Source: Lentinula raphanica (taxonomy: Eukaryota > Basidiomycota > Agaricomycetes > Agaricales > Omphalotaceae). Taken from it: a stretch of 64,000 nucleotides of DNA. Below, piece after piece: positions 23,946 through 38,114 of the stretch; the stretch's first letter is position 1, and every line of letters starts with the position of its first letter. The position numbers were made by a program, and so were the translations under genes. The stretch lies in contig JANVFP010000029.1 in the NCBI GenBank assembly GCA_027919835.1, positions 62,001 to 126,000 on the forward strand. Direction: 5' to 3'. The notes beneath the pieces are model-generated. The model had not been told where the DNA came from. It ran no database searches and saw only the letters and a list, made by a program, of their open reading frames with translations.

Positions 23946-26900
23946 ATGGCGACCTCCACGAACGATTCTTGCCCGTCATCCATTACCATGCGACCCATCA
24001 TAATCTCCTTGGGTAAATCTAGAGTGCGTACCAACTGGCTGAGGATTTCTGCAATCTCTTGCTGACAATACTGTACAGGTATCAATCCCAGTTTCCACAA
24101 AGACAGACGAATGGATTTCTGCAGAAGTCCTTAGAGATGATTTTATTCATGAGCAATCGCTCGTAGACGCAGTTGCAAACACTGCTGAACTCGAAAATCA
24201 GGCCGAAGCAGACGTAGAGCTTGCCGCTAGATTTCTTGGGTTTGTAGCCTCCAGAGTGCCCGAAGACTCACAGTGCACTACTGCTCGCACTGCCCTTCTC
24301 CTGAACGTTTTTAAACATTTCACTACGACATACTTGTCCAGCAAGGATATCCATTCACTTGCCTCGACCTACGCTACCGAAGATAGAAAGGCCATTCTCA
24401 CATCTTATTTCAATGCTTTCTCCGTTCTCACTGAACATGGAGTCGCCGACATCCCCCATGGCCCTCAATCTGCCCTTCTTGCTGCTGCCGCTTCTGGTGA
24501 AGCCTCGGTATACACACTCTTTGGTGGACAAGGAATCAACGAAGTCTATCTCGAGGAGCTACAAACTCTCTACGACATCTACAAACCTTTTGTCGCGTCG
24601 TTCATATCAACAATATCCGATATCCTTGTCTCGCTTGCCGAGGAAAAACAATACACCACCTTCTATACTCATGGCCTCGATGTCTCTTCTTGGCTCTCCG
24701 GTGTTGTTTCGCGCCCTTCTATCTCCTACCTCGCGTCTGTTCCTGTCTCATTCCCCCTCATCGGTTTGACTCAGCTCGTGCAATATCTAATTGTCTGCAA
24801 AGTCACTGGTCTGAACCCTGGTCAGCTAGCAGATCGCATGGCTGGTGCCACGGGTCATTCTCAAGGAATCGTATCCGCCGTCGCTGTTGCAGCGTCAACC
24901 TCTTTCGACAGTTTCACGGAGAACGCCAAAAAAGCCATTCGCTGGCTATTCTTCTGTGGCTTCCGTGGTCAGGAGGCCTTCCCAGTTGTCGCTCTTGAGC
25001 CTGCCTTGATTCAAGATTCCATTGATGGTGGCGAGGGAACACCAACCCCCATGTTGTCTGTCACTGGGCTCACTTTTAAAGAGCTCGAGCCTCATCTGAA
25101 TCAAACGAACCAACATCTTCCAGACAACTCTAAGCTACAGGTGTCTCTTTACAATGGTCCTCGTGCCCTCGTTGTCACCGGTCCCGCGCGCGCCTTGCAT
25201 GGCCTTGTTGTGAATTTGAGGAAGATTCGTGCTCCAGCTGGCGCCGACCAAAGCAAAATCCCATTCTCTCAACGCAAACCGGTTTTCTCTGTTCGCTTCT
25301 TGGTCGTTGCTGTACCCTTCCACAGTGCTTACCTTACCGCGGCAACCAACAAACTACTGTCGGAAGATCTCAAGGGTGAGGAACTCTGGAAACCGGAAGA
25401 GCTCAGAATTCCTGTTTTCAGTACCGAGGACGGTATGTTGGCCTCTTTATTTCGTTATCACTTATTCATCATTTTCCATAGGTGGAGATTTGCGCTCCTC
25501 GGCAACCGCTATCACTCGTTCCCTTTGCAATCAAATTCTAACGTCACCTGTGCACTGGGTTAAAGCGACGAATTTCCCGAAGGCGGCGACTCATGCGCTG
25601 GACTTTGGACCTGGCGGCCTCAGCGGTATTGGTGTTCCCACTGCACGAAACCTTGACGGGAAGGGTGTCCGTGTAATCGTCATCGGAGAACGTGGTAAAG
25701 GAGATGCTGAATTGTATGATGCCAAAGCCATTCAGAGGGAGGAAAACTGGAGTGAAAAGTACGCGCCTCGCCTCGTCAAAAGCAGGTTCGTGTTTGTCGT
25801 ACTCTTAATGTGATAAACGTTCCTCACAGGCACTTTTAGGGATGGTACAATCCATCTTGATACTCCCTTCTCTCGTCTCTTAGGAAAGCCTCCAATCATG
25901 GTTCCTGGCATGACTCCCTCAACTGTCCAGGCTGGATTCGTTAGTGCTATTCTCGATGCAGGTTATCATGTCGAGCTAGCAGGAGGAGGACATTACAACC
26001 CCAACGCCCTCCGAGCTAAGGTCGCTGAAATTCAGACCAAAATTCCTCAAGGCGCTGGAATCACTCTCAACTCGATCTACATCAACCCCGCTCAGTTCGG
26101 CTTCCAGTTCCCTCTGTGGCAAGAGATGAGGAAGGAGGGTTTCCCCATTGAAGGTTTCTGCATCGGGGCTGGCATTCCGAGTACTGACAAGGCTGCCGAA
26201 ATCATCGAAGGCCTCAAGTCCTCCGGTATCAAACACCTCGGTTTGAAGCCCGGTTCGGTCGATGGAATTCGACAGGTCGTCAACATCGCCGCGGCCAATC
26301 CAGACTTTCCTATCATCATGCAGTGGACTGGTGGACGCGCTGGAGGACATCACTCTTATGAAGACTTCCATCAACCTATCATCTCGACGTACCGCTCTAT
26401 CCGCAAACATGCCAATATCATTCTCGTCGGTGGTTCTGGGTTTGGAGCCGCCGAAGACGTTTGGCCATACCTTACTGGAGAGTGGTCCGTCGCTTATGAT
26501 GTCCAACCTATGCCCTATGACGGTTTCCTCTTCGGAAGTCGCGTCATGGTAGCGAAGGAAGCTCATACCAGTTCTTCCGTCAAAGACCTCATCGTTGCCT
26601 GCTCTGGAGTGGAGGATCAGCAATGGGAAGGCACATATGCTCGTCCAACCGGTGGTGTCCTCACAGTTCGATCAGAGCTCGGTGAACCAATTCACAAGGT
26701 CGCTACGCGTGCCGTCAAGCTGTGGAAAGAGTTCGATGACACCGTTTTCAAACTGCCCAAGGAGAAACGTGAAGCGTGGCTATCTGAGCACCATGATGAA
26801 GTGATTACTAAGCTCAACGCGAATTTCAGCAAACCTTGGTTTGGCTGGAAGAAAGACGGTAGCGTTGCGGAATTACGCGATATGACTTACGAAGAGACCG

Positions 26901-29900
26901 TCCTTCGTATGGTCCGCTTGATGTATGTCGCACACGAGAATCGTTGGGTCGACATTTCTCTTCGCAACCTCACTGGAGATTGGATGCGAAGAGTCGAGGA
27001 AAGGTTCGCCGGTGTCAATGGTTTGGGCACGAAGCCTTCTGTTCTCCAGTCTTACAATTCTTTGAATGATCCTCTCCCTTGCGTTGAGTCGTTCTTCAAA
27101 GCTTACCCTCTGGCCACCGAACAACTGCTCTCTGCCGATGACTCCGGTTACTTTTTGGCAATCTCTCAAAGGCGTGGTCAGAAGCCCGTTCCTTTCATTC
27201 CCGTTCTTGATGCCTCGTTCGAAGTTTGGTTCAAGAAGGTATGTTATCTAAACATGGCTATAATTCAAACAACTCAACATCGTTTACTAGGACTCTCTCT
27301 GGGCGGCGGAAGATGTCGAAGCAGTGTTCGATCAAGATCCTGAGCGTGTTTGTATCTTGCAGGGCCCCGTCGCAGTCAAAGGATCCATCATCAAGGATGA
27401 ACCCATCAAGGACCTGCTCGGTAACATCAATTCATCACTGATCCAGAAGGTACTGCAAAGAAACTATGGCGGCGATATTACCACTATTCCTTCCATCGAC
27501 TACCTTGCTCCTGCACCTCGCCCAACCAGAATTCCGGCGGGTGTGAAGGTCACCACTACCGACACGGAGATAGTCTACCAGCTCGGGAAAACTCTTCCCA
27601 CCAACCCTGCTTGGCTTTCATGCATCGGTGGTTCAGATTTGAACTGGCTCGGGGCGCTCATCAGATCCACAAGTGTCGTCCAAGGTTCTTCTTACATCAG
27701 CAATCCTATCCGTCGTCTTTTCTATCCTCGTCGTCACGAGAAAGTTGTCGTGACTCTCTCAAATGGACAACCAACCTCTATCACTGCTTATGGCGGTGCT
27801 CGCTCGTACGGTACACATGATCCATCCTTCAAGGCGACCGAGATCGTGTTCAACTCATCCACCAACCTGATTGATATCACGATCTTCGAAGAGCGCCGCC
27901 AAGTATCTGTTCCTCTCACTCTGCAGTTTGAATACAAACCTTCGATGGGATCCGCCCCTATACATGAGGTTGTTGCTGGCCGCAACACGCGTATCAAAGC
28001 CTTCTACTGGAAGCTGTGGTATGGGGATGATCAATCCCTTCCGGAGTTAGATATTCATGATACCTTCACCGGTCCTGAAGTCGAGCTGAATGCGGAGGAC
28101 ATCGAGAAATTCTGCGGTATTGTTGGTAACGCGGATGAGTCGTTCAAGTCCATCAGGAACGACAAAGTTAGCGCTCCTATGGATTTCGCTATTGTTGCTG
28201 GCTGGCAGGTATGTAACAGGATGGGTTCCATAAACCATACTCACCTTATTGTTCCAGGCAATCATCAAATCAATATTCCCTGTGTCCATAGACGGTGACC
28301 TCCTCAAACTCGTGCACCTATCAAACAGCTTCCGCATGGTCAAGGGCGCGAGAGCCTTGCAAGCTGGCGACGTTTGCACTTCTCAAGCCAAGATTGTTTC
28401 AGTTGTCAACAGTGGTCCCGGAAAGATTGTCAAAGTCAAAGGTCATGTCTATCGCGATGGCAAGCCCGTCATCGAAGTTGTTTCCGCCTTCCTGTACCGT
28501 GGAGTTTTCACCGATTACGAAAACACATTCGAGACGACTGAGGAGCCCGACTATATCGTGACCCTGAGCAATGATGCAGAGGTTGGTGTCCTGCAATCCA
28601 AAGAATGGTTCGACTGGGAAGACGAAAACAAACCTCTCGCTCCCGGACTTCCGCTGATTTTCCGAATCCAAACCGAAGTTTCTTTCAAGGATCGCGCTTC
28701 TTTCCGAGAGCTCTCTGTTTCAGGTGAAATCTTCATTCGCGACCAGCTGAAGCAGTTACACAAAGTGGGATCCGTTGATTTCCAGGCTGATGACGCTCAC
28801 GGTAACCCTGTTGTATCCTATCTGCAACGACACGGTGTTCCCCAGGGTCTTACTGTGCCTCTTGCCAACGAGGGATACAAACTGACCACTCCTGAAAATT
28901 CAACTTCTTTCTTTTCGCCTCTCACTAACGAACCCTACTCCAAAATCTCTGGCGATTTCAATCCAATCCATATTAACCCTTACTTCTCCTGCTATGCCGG
29001 TTTGCCTGCTACCATCACCCACGGTCTGTGGTCCAGTGCCGCCACTCGTAAATATGTGGAAAATGCCGTTGCAAAGGGCCATCCCGAGCGCGTCCTCGCG
29101 TAAGTTTTTCCTTCGATATATTCTCTCAAGTACTAACAATGGTTGTTATAATAGGTACGATGTTTCTTTCGTGGGTATGGTACTTCCGGGCGAGGAACTC
29201 ACTGTCAACATCCGGCACGTCGGGATGCGGGACGGCAACATCGTGGTCAAAATTGAGACCGTGAACGTGCTTGGCGAAAAGGTGCTTGAGGGCTCTGCGG
29301 AAGTGTCCCAACCAACAACCGCCTACGTTTTCACCGGTCAAGGTTCGCAAGAGCCTGGCATGGGCATGGATCTCTACAACAACTCTCCCGCCGCCCGTGC
29401 TGTTTGGGATGGCGCCGATGAACATCTTCAAGCAGTTTATGGCTTCTCTATCCTGGAAATAGTGAAAGAGAACCCCAAGGAGAAGACCATTCATTTTGGT
29501 GGCATCAAAGGACAGGCCATTCGTCAGCGTTACATGGAAATGTCCTATGATACCACCGATAAAGATGGTCACATCAAGACTCTCCCTCTCTTTGCTGACA
29601 TCGACATTCGTACGCCGAAATACACATTCAGCCACCCTAACGGTCTCCTCTTTGCTACTCAGTTCGCTCAAATCGCGCTTGTCGTCACCGAAAAGGCCGC
29701 TTTCGAAGATATGCGGTCCAAGGGATTCGTACAAACAGACTGCGCCTTCGCAGGCCATTCCCTAGGTGAATATTCTGCATTGGCCTCTATCGCTGATGTT
29801 CTTGCGATTTCCGCGCTTGTCGATGTTGTCTTCTATCGTGGAATCACAATGCAGAGAGCTGTTGAGCGTGACTCACAAAATCGCTCCAACTATGCAATGT

Positions 29901-32900
29901 GTGCTGTGAATCCCAGTCGCATATCCAAGAGCTTCAGCGACGCCGCCCTGCGAGAAGTTGTGGACACCATATCAGTACTCACAGAATCTTTATTGGAGAT
30001 TGTCAACTACAATGTCGAGGTAAGCTGTTCATTGACCCCTTTAAGATCCTTCATCTCACGCAATCACCAAGGGACAACAATATGTGTGTGCTGGCGAACT
30101 GGTCGCGCTTCAAACAATGACCAACGTCCTCAATTATCTCAAGCTTCAGAAGATCGACATTGCCAAGGTATTCATTTTTTGACCACAATTCATTCGTGGT
30201 TTGTTTGCTGAACGTGGTTTGTAGTTAACTGAGACATTCTCCGTCGAGAAAGTCAAAGAAATGCTCGGAGACATCGTCAAGGAATGTCATGGTCGTGCCT
30301 TGGATCAGCAAAAGGCTACAGGCTATATCCAGCTCGAGCGTGGATTCGCGACCATTCCTCTTCCTGGAATCGATGTACCTTTCCATTCGAGGTATCTCTG
30401 GGCTGGTGTAATGCCTTTCCGAACCTGTAAGCTGCTTACTGCTTCATTTTTAACTGTCACTCATAAACTATTAGATCTCTCAAAGAAGATTGACCCTACG
30501 CACATCAATCCCGATGTCCTCATCGGTAAATACATACCCAACCTTATCGCTCAACCTTTCGATGTGTCGCAAGCGTACGCTCAAACGATCTACGATCAAA
30601 CCTCTTCTCCTCGCCTGGACAAAGTCTTGAAGAACTGGGATGCAGAAAGCTGGGGCTCTGCTGCTCAACGCCAGAAACTGGCATACATCATCCTCGTCGA
30701 GCTCCTGGCTTATCAGTTCGCATCTCCCGTTCGATGGATCCAAACTCAAGATCTCCTCTTTTCGCACTTCAAATTCGAGAGATTGATCGAACTAGGCCCT
30801 TCACCCACCCTCACCGGGATGGCGACGCGTACTCTCAAGGCCAAGTACGAAGTCCAAGACGACTGCGTCTCCCTGAGGCGTGAAATCCTGTGTCATGCCA
30901 AACATTCCAAGGAGATTTATTACATGTTCGAGGACGAAGCAGTTGCTGAAGCTGAGCCTGTGACTGTGGCCGAACCCGCTGCTGCCGCTCCTACTGCTAC
31001 GCCTGTCGCTTCTGTCCCTGTACCTGTTGCAGCTCCCGCAGGCCCGGCCGTCAACATCGAAGATGTCCCTGTTAAACCATCTGATATCCTCCTTGCCATT
31101 GTCGCGCAAAAACTCAAGAAACAAGTCGGCGATATCTCTACGTCGAAATCCATCAAAGATCTTGTTGGTGGAAAATCGACTCTTCAGAACGAGATCCTCG
31201 GTGACCTTCAGCAGGAGTTCTCTTCAGCTCCCGAAAAGGGTGAGGAGTTGCCTCTTGATGAACTGGGCTCTGCGCTCGGCACTGGTTTCAGCGGTTCTCT
31301 GGGCAAGTATACCACCGGTTTGATCTCACGTCTCGTCGGAGGCAAACTTCCTGGTGGTTTCAACTTGTCTGCTGTAAAGGCACACCTGTTGAAGACTTGG
31401 GGTCTCGGCCCTCAGCGTGCGGATGGAGTTCTTCTGCTTGGAACTACTATGGAGCCACCTAAGCGTCTGGGTTCTGAGGTGGAAGCAAAAGCATGGCTTG
31501 ACGGCGTTGTGGCAACTTACGCTCAACGTTCTGGTATATCTCTCACATCGGCTGGTGCAGGAGGCGGCGCGGGAGGTGGTGCAAGTGGAGGAGCTGTCAT
31601 TAATAGCGAAGAATTCACAAAGTTCCAGGCTGAGCAGGAACGCTTCGCAGAGCAACACATCGAACTCTATATGCGCTACCTCAAACGGGACTCACGCTCA
31701 GGCGACATCGCGTTTGATGCCGAAAAGGCTAATTCGGTTGCTCTGCAAAATAAACTGGACAGCATTGCCAAGGAGCATGGCGATCTCTACATCGATGGAA
31801 TCATGCCTGTCTTCGATCCTCTCAAGGCTCGTCACTTTGACTCTGCGTGGAACTGGGTTCGACAAGATGCTCTGATGATGTACTATGATATCATCTTCGG
31901 GCGTCTCACCACCGTCGATCGCGAAATCACAGCCCGTTGCATCCATCTCCTCAATCGTGCAGACCCCGAAATGTTGGCTTACATGCAATTCAACATTGAC
32001 CACTGTGATCCAAGCAAGGGCGACACTTACAAGCTTGCCAAGGAATTCGGTCAACAACTCATTGACAACACGCATCATGTCATCGGCCAGCCGCCTGTCT
32101 ATAAGGATGGTAAGCTTGAGTCCTCCCGTTTCTTGACGTTTCTAATCAATTTTTCTTTTGCTTCAAGTCACTTTCCCTACTGCCCCTCACACCGAGGTCA
32201 GCAGCAAGGGTGATATTGTATACACGGAAGTCATGCGAGAGAACGTTCGAAAACTCGAGGCCTACGTTGAAGAGATGGCTCGCAGTGATACAGTTTCGGG
32301 CCCAGTCAACATCCAGAAGGTGCAAGATGACGTGATGAAGCTATGGACGATCGTGAAATCCCAGCCCGAGATCAGTCAAGAGCAGAAAAACCGTATCAAA
32401 GCACTTTACGAAGGCGTTGTTCGCTCATTGAGGACCAAAGGTCCAGAATCTCGCCCTCGCGTGCCTAGGAACCGTCGTTCCTCCTCTCAATTCCTTCGAC
32501 CTCAGGTTTCCGGTGTTGCCACTGTCTCTGCTGACAAAATACCTCTTCTGCATCTCAAGAGAAAAGTCGGTACCCATTGGGAGTACAGTAGCAACCTTAC
32601 CAGCGTTTACTTGGACATTCTCCATGAAATCGCTACTGCCGGAACAACCTTCAAGGACAAGAACGCTCTACTCACTGGTGTCGGCAAAGGGTCCATTGGT
32701 GTTGAGGTGGTGAAAGGCTTGCTCTCTGGTGGCGCACATGTTATCATCACAACCTCCCGTTATAGTCGATCAACCGTTGAATATTACCAGTCCATCTTCC
32801 AGACATTCGGCAGTCGTGGTTCGGCCCTCACCGTTGTTCCTTTCAACCAAGGTTCAAAGCAAGACGTCGAAGCTCTTGTAGACTATATCTACTCCACTCT

Positions 32901-35900
32901 TGGTATGGATCTGGATTTCATTCTTCCGTTTGCGGGCATACCCGAAAACGGACGGGAGATTGATGGAATCGACGACAAATCCGAACTGGCTCACCGCATC
33001 ATGTTGACGAACTTACTACGAATCCTTGGCGCGGTCAAGAGCAAGAAGGCAAGTCGGCACTTCGTAACGCGTCCTACTCAAGTCATACTTCCTCTCTCGC
33101 CCAATCACGGTCTCTTTGGCAACGACGGACTGTACTCAGAATCGAAGATCTCATTGGAAACCTTGTTCCAACGTTGGGCCTCTGAAAGCTGGGGCGAATA
33201 TCTCTGTCTCGCTGGTGCTGTTATTGGGTAAGTCTCGTCGTTTTCTGTCGTCAGATTTTGTCAATTTCATCTAAATCCTGCAGCTGGACTCGCGGTACCA
33301 CCCTCATGGGACCCACGAACATCGTCGCTCACGAACTTGAGAGTTACGGGGTTCGCACATTCTCCGCAAAGGAGATGGCGTTCAACATTCTCGGTTTAAT
33401 GCACCCATTGCTTTTCAGTATTACCCAAGTTGAACCAATCTGGGCGGATCTCAACGGTGGTATGGATCGTCTACCTGACCTCGCTGATATCACCTCTCGT
33501 ATCAGGAGTTCTCTCATGAAGAAGAGCGATCTCCGTCGTGCTATTGCCCGAGATAATGCTGCTGACTTCAAGATTCTCAACGGTGTTGATGCAGAACGTC
33601 TCATTCAAACCGTCGATGTTCTACCTCGCGCCAATTTCCGATTCAACTTCCCTGAGCTCGAGCCCCAGGAAACTCTTGTCGACGTCACTAAGCTTCGAGG
33701 CATGCTCGACTTGGACAAGGTCATGGTCATTACCGGTTCTGCTGAAGTCGGACCTTGGGGCAGTGCTCGTACTCGTTGGGAAATGGAAGCTCGAGGAGAG
33801 TTCACAATTGAGGGTGCTATCGAGATGGCTTGGATGATGGGTTACATCAAACACTTCGACGGACGCCTGAAAGATGGCTCATTATATGTTGGTTGGGTTG
33901 ACAGTAAGAGTGGAGAGCCCGTCGACGATAAGGACGTCAAGGGACGCTACGAGAAGGATATCCTTGCACATGCTGGTATTCGTTTGATAGGTACGTGTTT
34001 CGCTGAGATATTGAAGTTCCATGCTCACTGTCCTCTGCAGAACCTGAGCTTTTCCGTGGATACGATCCAAACAAGAAGGTGTTCAACCAAGAGGTTGAAT
34101 TGATTCATGACCTCGAGCCGATCGAAGTTACCGCAGATGAGGCATCCAAGTTCAAGCTTCAACATGGCAACAAGTGTGATATTTGGGCTGGCGAAGGTGG
34201 ACAATGGTTCTTCAAGCTCAAGAAGGGTGCATGTGTCTTCGTCCCCAAATCGTTCTCATTCAGTCGCAAAGTTGCCAGTCAGATTCCGACAGGATGGTAC
34301 GCTGGCAGATACGGTCTCCCTGAAGATATTATTGCCCAAACCGACCAAGTCACGCTCTGGAATCTTGTGTCTACGGCCGAAGCACTCAACATGTCCGGTA
34401 TCACCGATCCATATGAACTCTACCAGCATGTTCATCCCTCAGAAGTCGGAACTTCGCTCGGTAGTGGAATGGGTGGTCAAGTCAGTCTGGCAAAGATGTT
34501 CACAGATCGTCGCGACGAGAAGGAGGTACAGAATGATATCTTGCAGGAGACGTAAGTTTTTGCCTCTACCTGCCCCAGTCTGTGAACTTATTCTATCACA
34601 GATTCATCAACACCACCGCTGGATGGATCAACCTTTTGCTCCTGTCGTCGAGTGGACCGGTCAAGATCCCTGTTGGAGCTTGGTAAGATATTCCTCTACT
34701 TGTATTCAGTGGTGCTTACATCTCTCTAGTGCTACCGCTCTGCAATCCCTCGAAATCGCTTGTGACACCATCTTGTCAGGCAAAGCGAAGGTGATGATCG
34801 CTGGTGGCTTCGACGATATCAGTGAAGAAGGGTCATACGAATTCGCAAATATGAAGGCCACAAGTAACGCAGATGCTGAATTTGCTATGGGTCGCGAGCC
34901 AACGGAGATGTCTCGACCAACTGCAAGCACACGTTCAGGCGTAAGTCGTCCGAATCTTTCATGAGCACCAAACTCATTCTCTTCGCAGTTCATGGAGGCT
35001 CAAGGTACTGCTGTTCACATCGTCATGAGTGCAAAGACTGCACTGGAACTTGGATGCCCTGTTCGTGGTATCATCGGGTTCACTTCCACATCCACGTAAG
35101 CTCTGAACCATATAACCTTCAAAATGACTGAATCTAAGCTATTGTTCAACAGCGACAAAGCTGGTCGTTCAATCCCTGCTCCCGGTCGAGGCTCGCTTAC
35201 TGTTGCACGCGAAGTTCCTTCCAAGTACCCACTTCCTATCCTTGACTTGAAGTACCGTTCGCGCCAACTCTCCTTCCGTCGTTCCCAAATCTCCCAATGG
35301 CTCACTCACGAGCAAACTCAACTGCAAGAGGAAATTGAAGCTCAGAAAGCTTCAGGCGAAACTGTCGACGAAGCATTCTACGCAACAAGAGTGGCAGCCA
35401 TCGAACAAGAGGCCGCTGCCCAAGAGAAGGAGGCACTCGCAACTTATGGCATGCTCGAAGGAAGTGATCCTCGCATTGCTCCACTCCGTCGTGCATTGGC
35501 TGTCTGGGGTCTCACCGTTGACGACATCAATGTTCTCTCGATCCATGGAACCAGTACCCAAGCCAACGTAAGCCGTAATTACTATAACTTATGTTCAACC
35601 GTAATCATCTTCATTATAGGAAGAGAATGAGACTCATATCTGGAACTCAATCTTCACCAATCTCGGACGCACTCCCGGTAACATTATCCCAATCATGGCT
35701 CAGAAGAACATCTTGGGTCACGCAAAGGGTGGCTCTGCTGCATGGCAAGTATCTGGCTTGCTTGATTCCATCAATACAGGCGTCATTGCGGGTAACAGAA
35801 ACGCTGAGTGAGTACAGAGATATATACGTTTGGCTTGCTAGTTATCAGCTGCTAACGATGTCTGCAGCAATGTCGACGATCACTTCCAAAAGCGGAGTTA

Positions 35901-36875
35901 CCTTATGTTCCCTTCAAAGACCATTCGTACCGATGGTATACGTGCGGGTATCATGGTATGTGTCATTGTGCTTTGTGGAATTTATGATACTAATGATTCT
36001 ATCCTAGTCCTCTTTCGGTTTCGGTCAAGTTGGAGGTGTTCTGCTTGCCTTACACCCTCGATACTTGTTTGGATCCATTGAGCCTGCTGTCTATGAGGCT
36101 TACAAGGAACGTCGCGCTATACGTGCCAAGCAAAGCTACAAGGCCATGAGCGAGATGATGATCAAGAACAACCTCGTGAAGATCAAAGAACTCCCGCCAT
36201 ACCCGCTCGCTCTTGAGGACAAAGTGCTTTTGAATTCGATGGCCCGTGCTGTACCAGATGCCAAGTCCGGCTCCTTTGCATACACCACCAAGATGGAAGC
36301 ACCGATCCATGTCGACACTGCAAACTTCAAAATGGTATCCGACGTACTCGCCGCAGATGCCTTGAAGAAGTCGGCCTCCTGTTCAGAAGACTTCGTCGGC
36401 GTCGGGGTTGACCAAGGTACATCAATCGTTGACTTCTTTCATCCAATGGGCCTTCTAACATTCTCGTTTCCTTCACAGAACTCATCTCATCTGTACCCTC
36501 CCACAACCCGACCTTCGTCAACCGAAACTTCACCGATGCTGAAATTGCCTACTGCAACTCTCAGCCTTCTCCTGCTTCCTCGTTTGCCGCGCGCTGGGTC
36601 GGGAAAGAAGCTGTGTTCAAATCGCTCGGTGTCAAGTCCCGGGGAGCCGCAGCACCCATGAAGGATATCGAGATCGTGAACGACACCGACGGCGTCCCGA
36701 CTGTAGCGCTGCATGGTGAGGCTAAGGCCAAGGCTTCGGAGAAGGGTGTTTCAAAGGTTCTTATCTCATTGAGTCATTCAGAGGTATGTTTCCTTCCCTG
36801 TCATCCTTCGAAATGGTTATACTAAGTATTCGTTTGCAGAACGTTGCTATCGCTTTCGCTCAGGCTTCCAAGTGA
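23946..36875 (+). CDS. FAS1-FAS2: Type I fatty acid synthase, beta and alpha subunits fused in one polypeptide
   Basis: Cytosolic synthase making long-chain acyl-CoA from acetyl-CoA, malonyl-CoA and NADPH. 22 exons (introns 47-62 nt) close the frame at 3,936 residues. Domains in order: acetyltransferase (GHSQG, Ser~287); FMN enoyl reductase barrel (MVPGMTP ~599); dehydratase (PIHIN, His~1589); malonyl/palmitoyl transferase (GHSLGE, Ser~1834); the beta-alpha junction near 2075, read through without a stop; Ala/Pro linker; one acyl-carrier domain (GGKST, Ser~2254); ketoreductase (GVGKGSIG ~2735); ketosynthase (Cys~3351, His~3588, His~3629); phosphopantetheinyl transferase (GVGVD, Asp~3822; [12 protein letters not shown]). 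Yeast uses two genes, FAS1 and FAS2; several basidiomycetes use one. The start at 23946 splices at 24023/24079 into VSIPVS. All catalytic residues I checked are present, so it should be active. Confidence 0.97.
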
Positions 36876-37312
36876 TGTGTTCATGTTAGTTTGGATTTCA
36901 TGTTTCAGGATACTTTTGGTTACCATAAATAATGCTTGCTCTGTATTCTATCGTACTACATAGATTGAATGAATGTTAGATATTTCTACTCTCTCTCTTT
37001 CTCAGACGTTGAAACTTGAAGGAAACAAGAAAATGAGATAATTAATAATTCCTCAGTCTCTGAGAGCCTCTCCGGAGTCTCGACTTCTGGGCTGTACCGG
37101 ATTGTACTAGGCTGTACTACTACTGTCAGGGTCGAATGGAAAGGCGATGAGTACAGATGGTAAAAAAGGCTCAGCGCAATTTTACGAACTCATCTTTCTT
37201 CTGAACTCCCATTCGAGTTCACCACCGCTGGTCGGTCAAGAGCATCACATCCCATTATTCATCCATCTTTTTCGACATTCAAAAGCACCTCAAAAGACAA
37301 TTGCGGTCATAG
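36876..37312. other. Intergenic, no gene seen
   Basis: 437 bp holding the FAS 3' UTR and the promoter of the secreted-protein gene. No domain or RNA gene recognised. Confidence 0.5.
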
Positions 37313-38114
37313 ATGCAGCTCCTTTCTTCTACAAAGTTCTACTGTGCCTTCTTCGCGGGCTTCTTCGTGAACACATTCGCTATTCCAGTTCTTCCAGGGG
37401 TGAGTGACCCAATTAGATTTTCGAGTTCGCTGAACTGAACTTCGAACATAATTCAAGGCGGACTCCTCACTGAAGAAATTCACACTGACAGCTAACGTGG
37501 TCGTAAAGCCCCAAGGCACAAAGCCCCAGCTAGAAACCCACACTCCCATTGTGACAATGGTTCATTCAATCACCCCGTTAGCAGTGAAAGAATTGCTCCA
37601 CCAGTTTCCAGAGGCGGAGACCTTCTTGAAGGAGATCGAATATCCGGAATTTGATCTTGATTTTGAAGACGATGTAGAAACTGAAGAAGACAAGTTCAGC
37701 TTCGAAATCTCCTTCACTGCCGCAACGCTCCATGATCAACCAAAGAAGGAGTCTGTTTGGCCTGCCCACCCAGGCGAACTGTATGGAGATATAGATTTGG
37801 ACTCTTTGAAGACGAGGGACAAATTCAATGGTACTATCACTTTCTACCCCGGCGGAAGGAAAGTGGGCCAGGGGGAGCTGCTCAAGAAGTTCAACCACGG
37901 GCAGGTTGGTCATTCACTTAGGCAGTTCATGCTGGCCAACACCGTTAATGTCATCGCTATGCAGTCAGTCGGCGAACCTGTCAACCAACAAGTCGTCGTT
38001 CCTTCAGTCAGGGAAAAGATGAGGACCAAGTTCGGAACCCTAGTCCCAGATCGTCTCCGAAGGGAGGGCAGAACCCAGAGTCGCATCGATGATTCCGGAT
38101 CGACATCAGCTTGA
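37313..38114 (+). CDS. Secreted protein of unknown function
   Basis: Two exons (37313-37399 and 37458-38114) close the frame at 247 residues. Exon 1 encodes a signal peptide: FYCAFFAGFFVNTFA forms the hydrophobic core and cleavage is likely near FAIP. The mature part has an acidic stretch (FDLDFEDDVETEEDKF), a segment that looks like beta strands (FNGTITFYPGGRKVGQGELL), and a basic Arg/Ser-rich tail. There are no cysteines after the signal region, so it is not a typical small Cys-rich effector or hydrophobin. I do not recognise the family. A start at 37497 would lose the signal peptide and is less likely. Confidence 0.7.

Noticed and set aside
25976..26623. 215-codon open frame antisense to FAS
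   Set aside because: Shadow of the conserved enoyl reductase coding sequence; no family resemblance. The same applies to antisense frames at 29126-29758 and 31698-32078.
9579..36875. A lipid biosynthesis gene cluster (ACBP, FAS and nearby regulators)
   Set aside because: The genes between them are for signalling and cell wall, there is no backbone secondary-metabolite enzyme, and FAS and ACBP are housekeeping genes.
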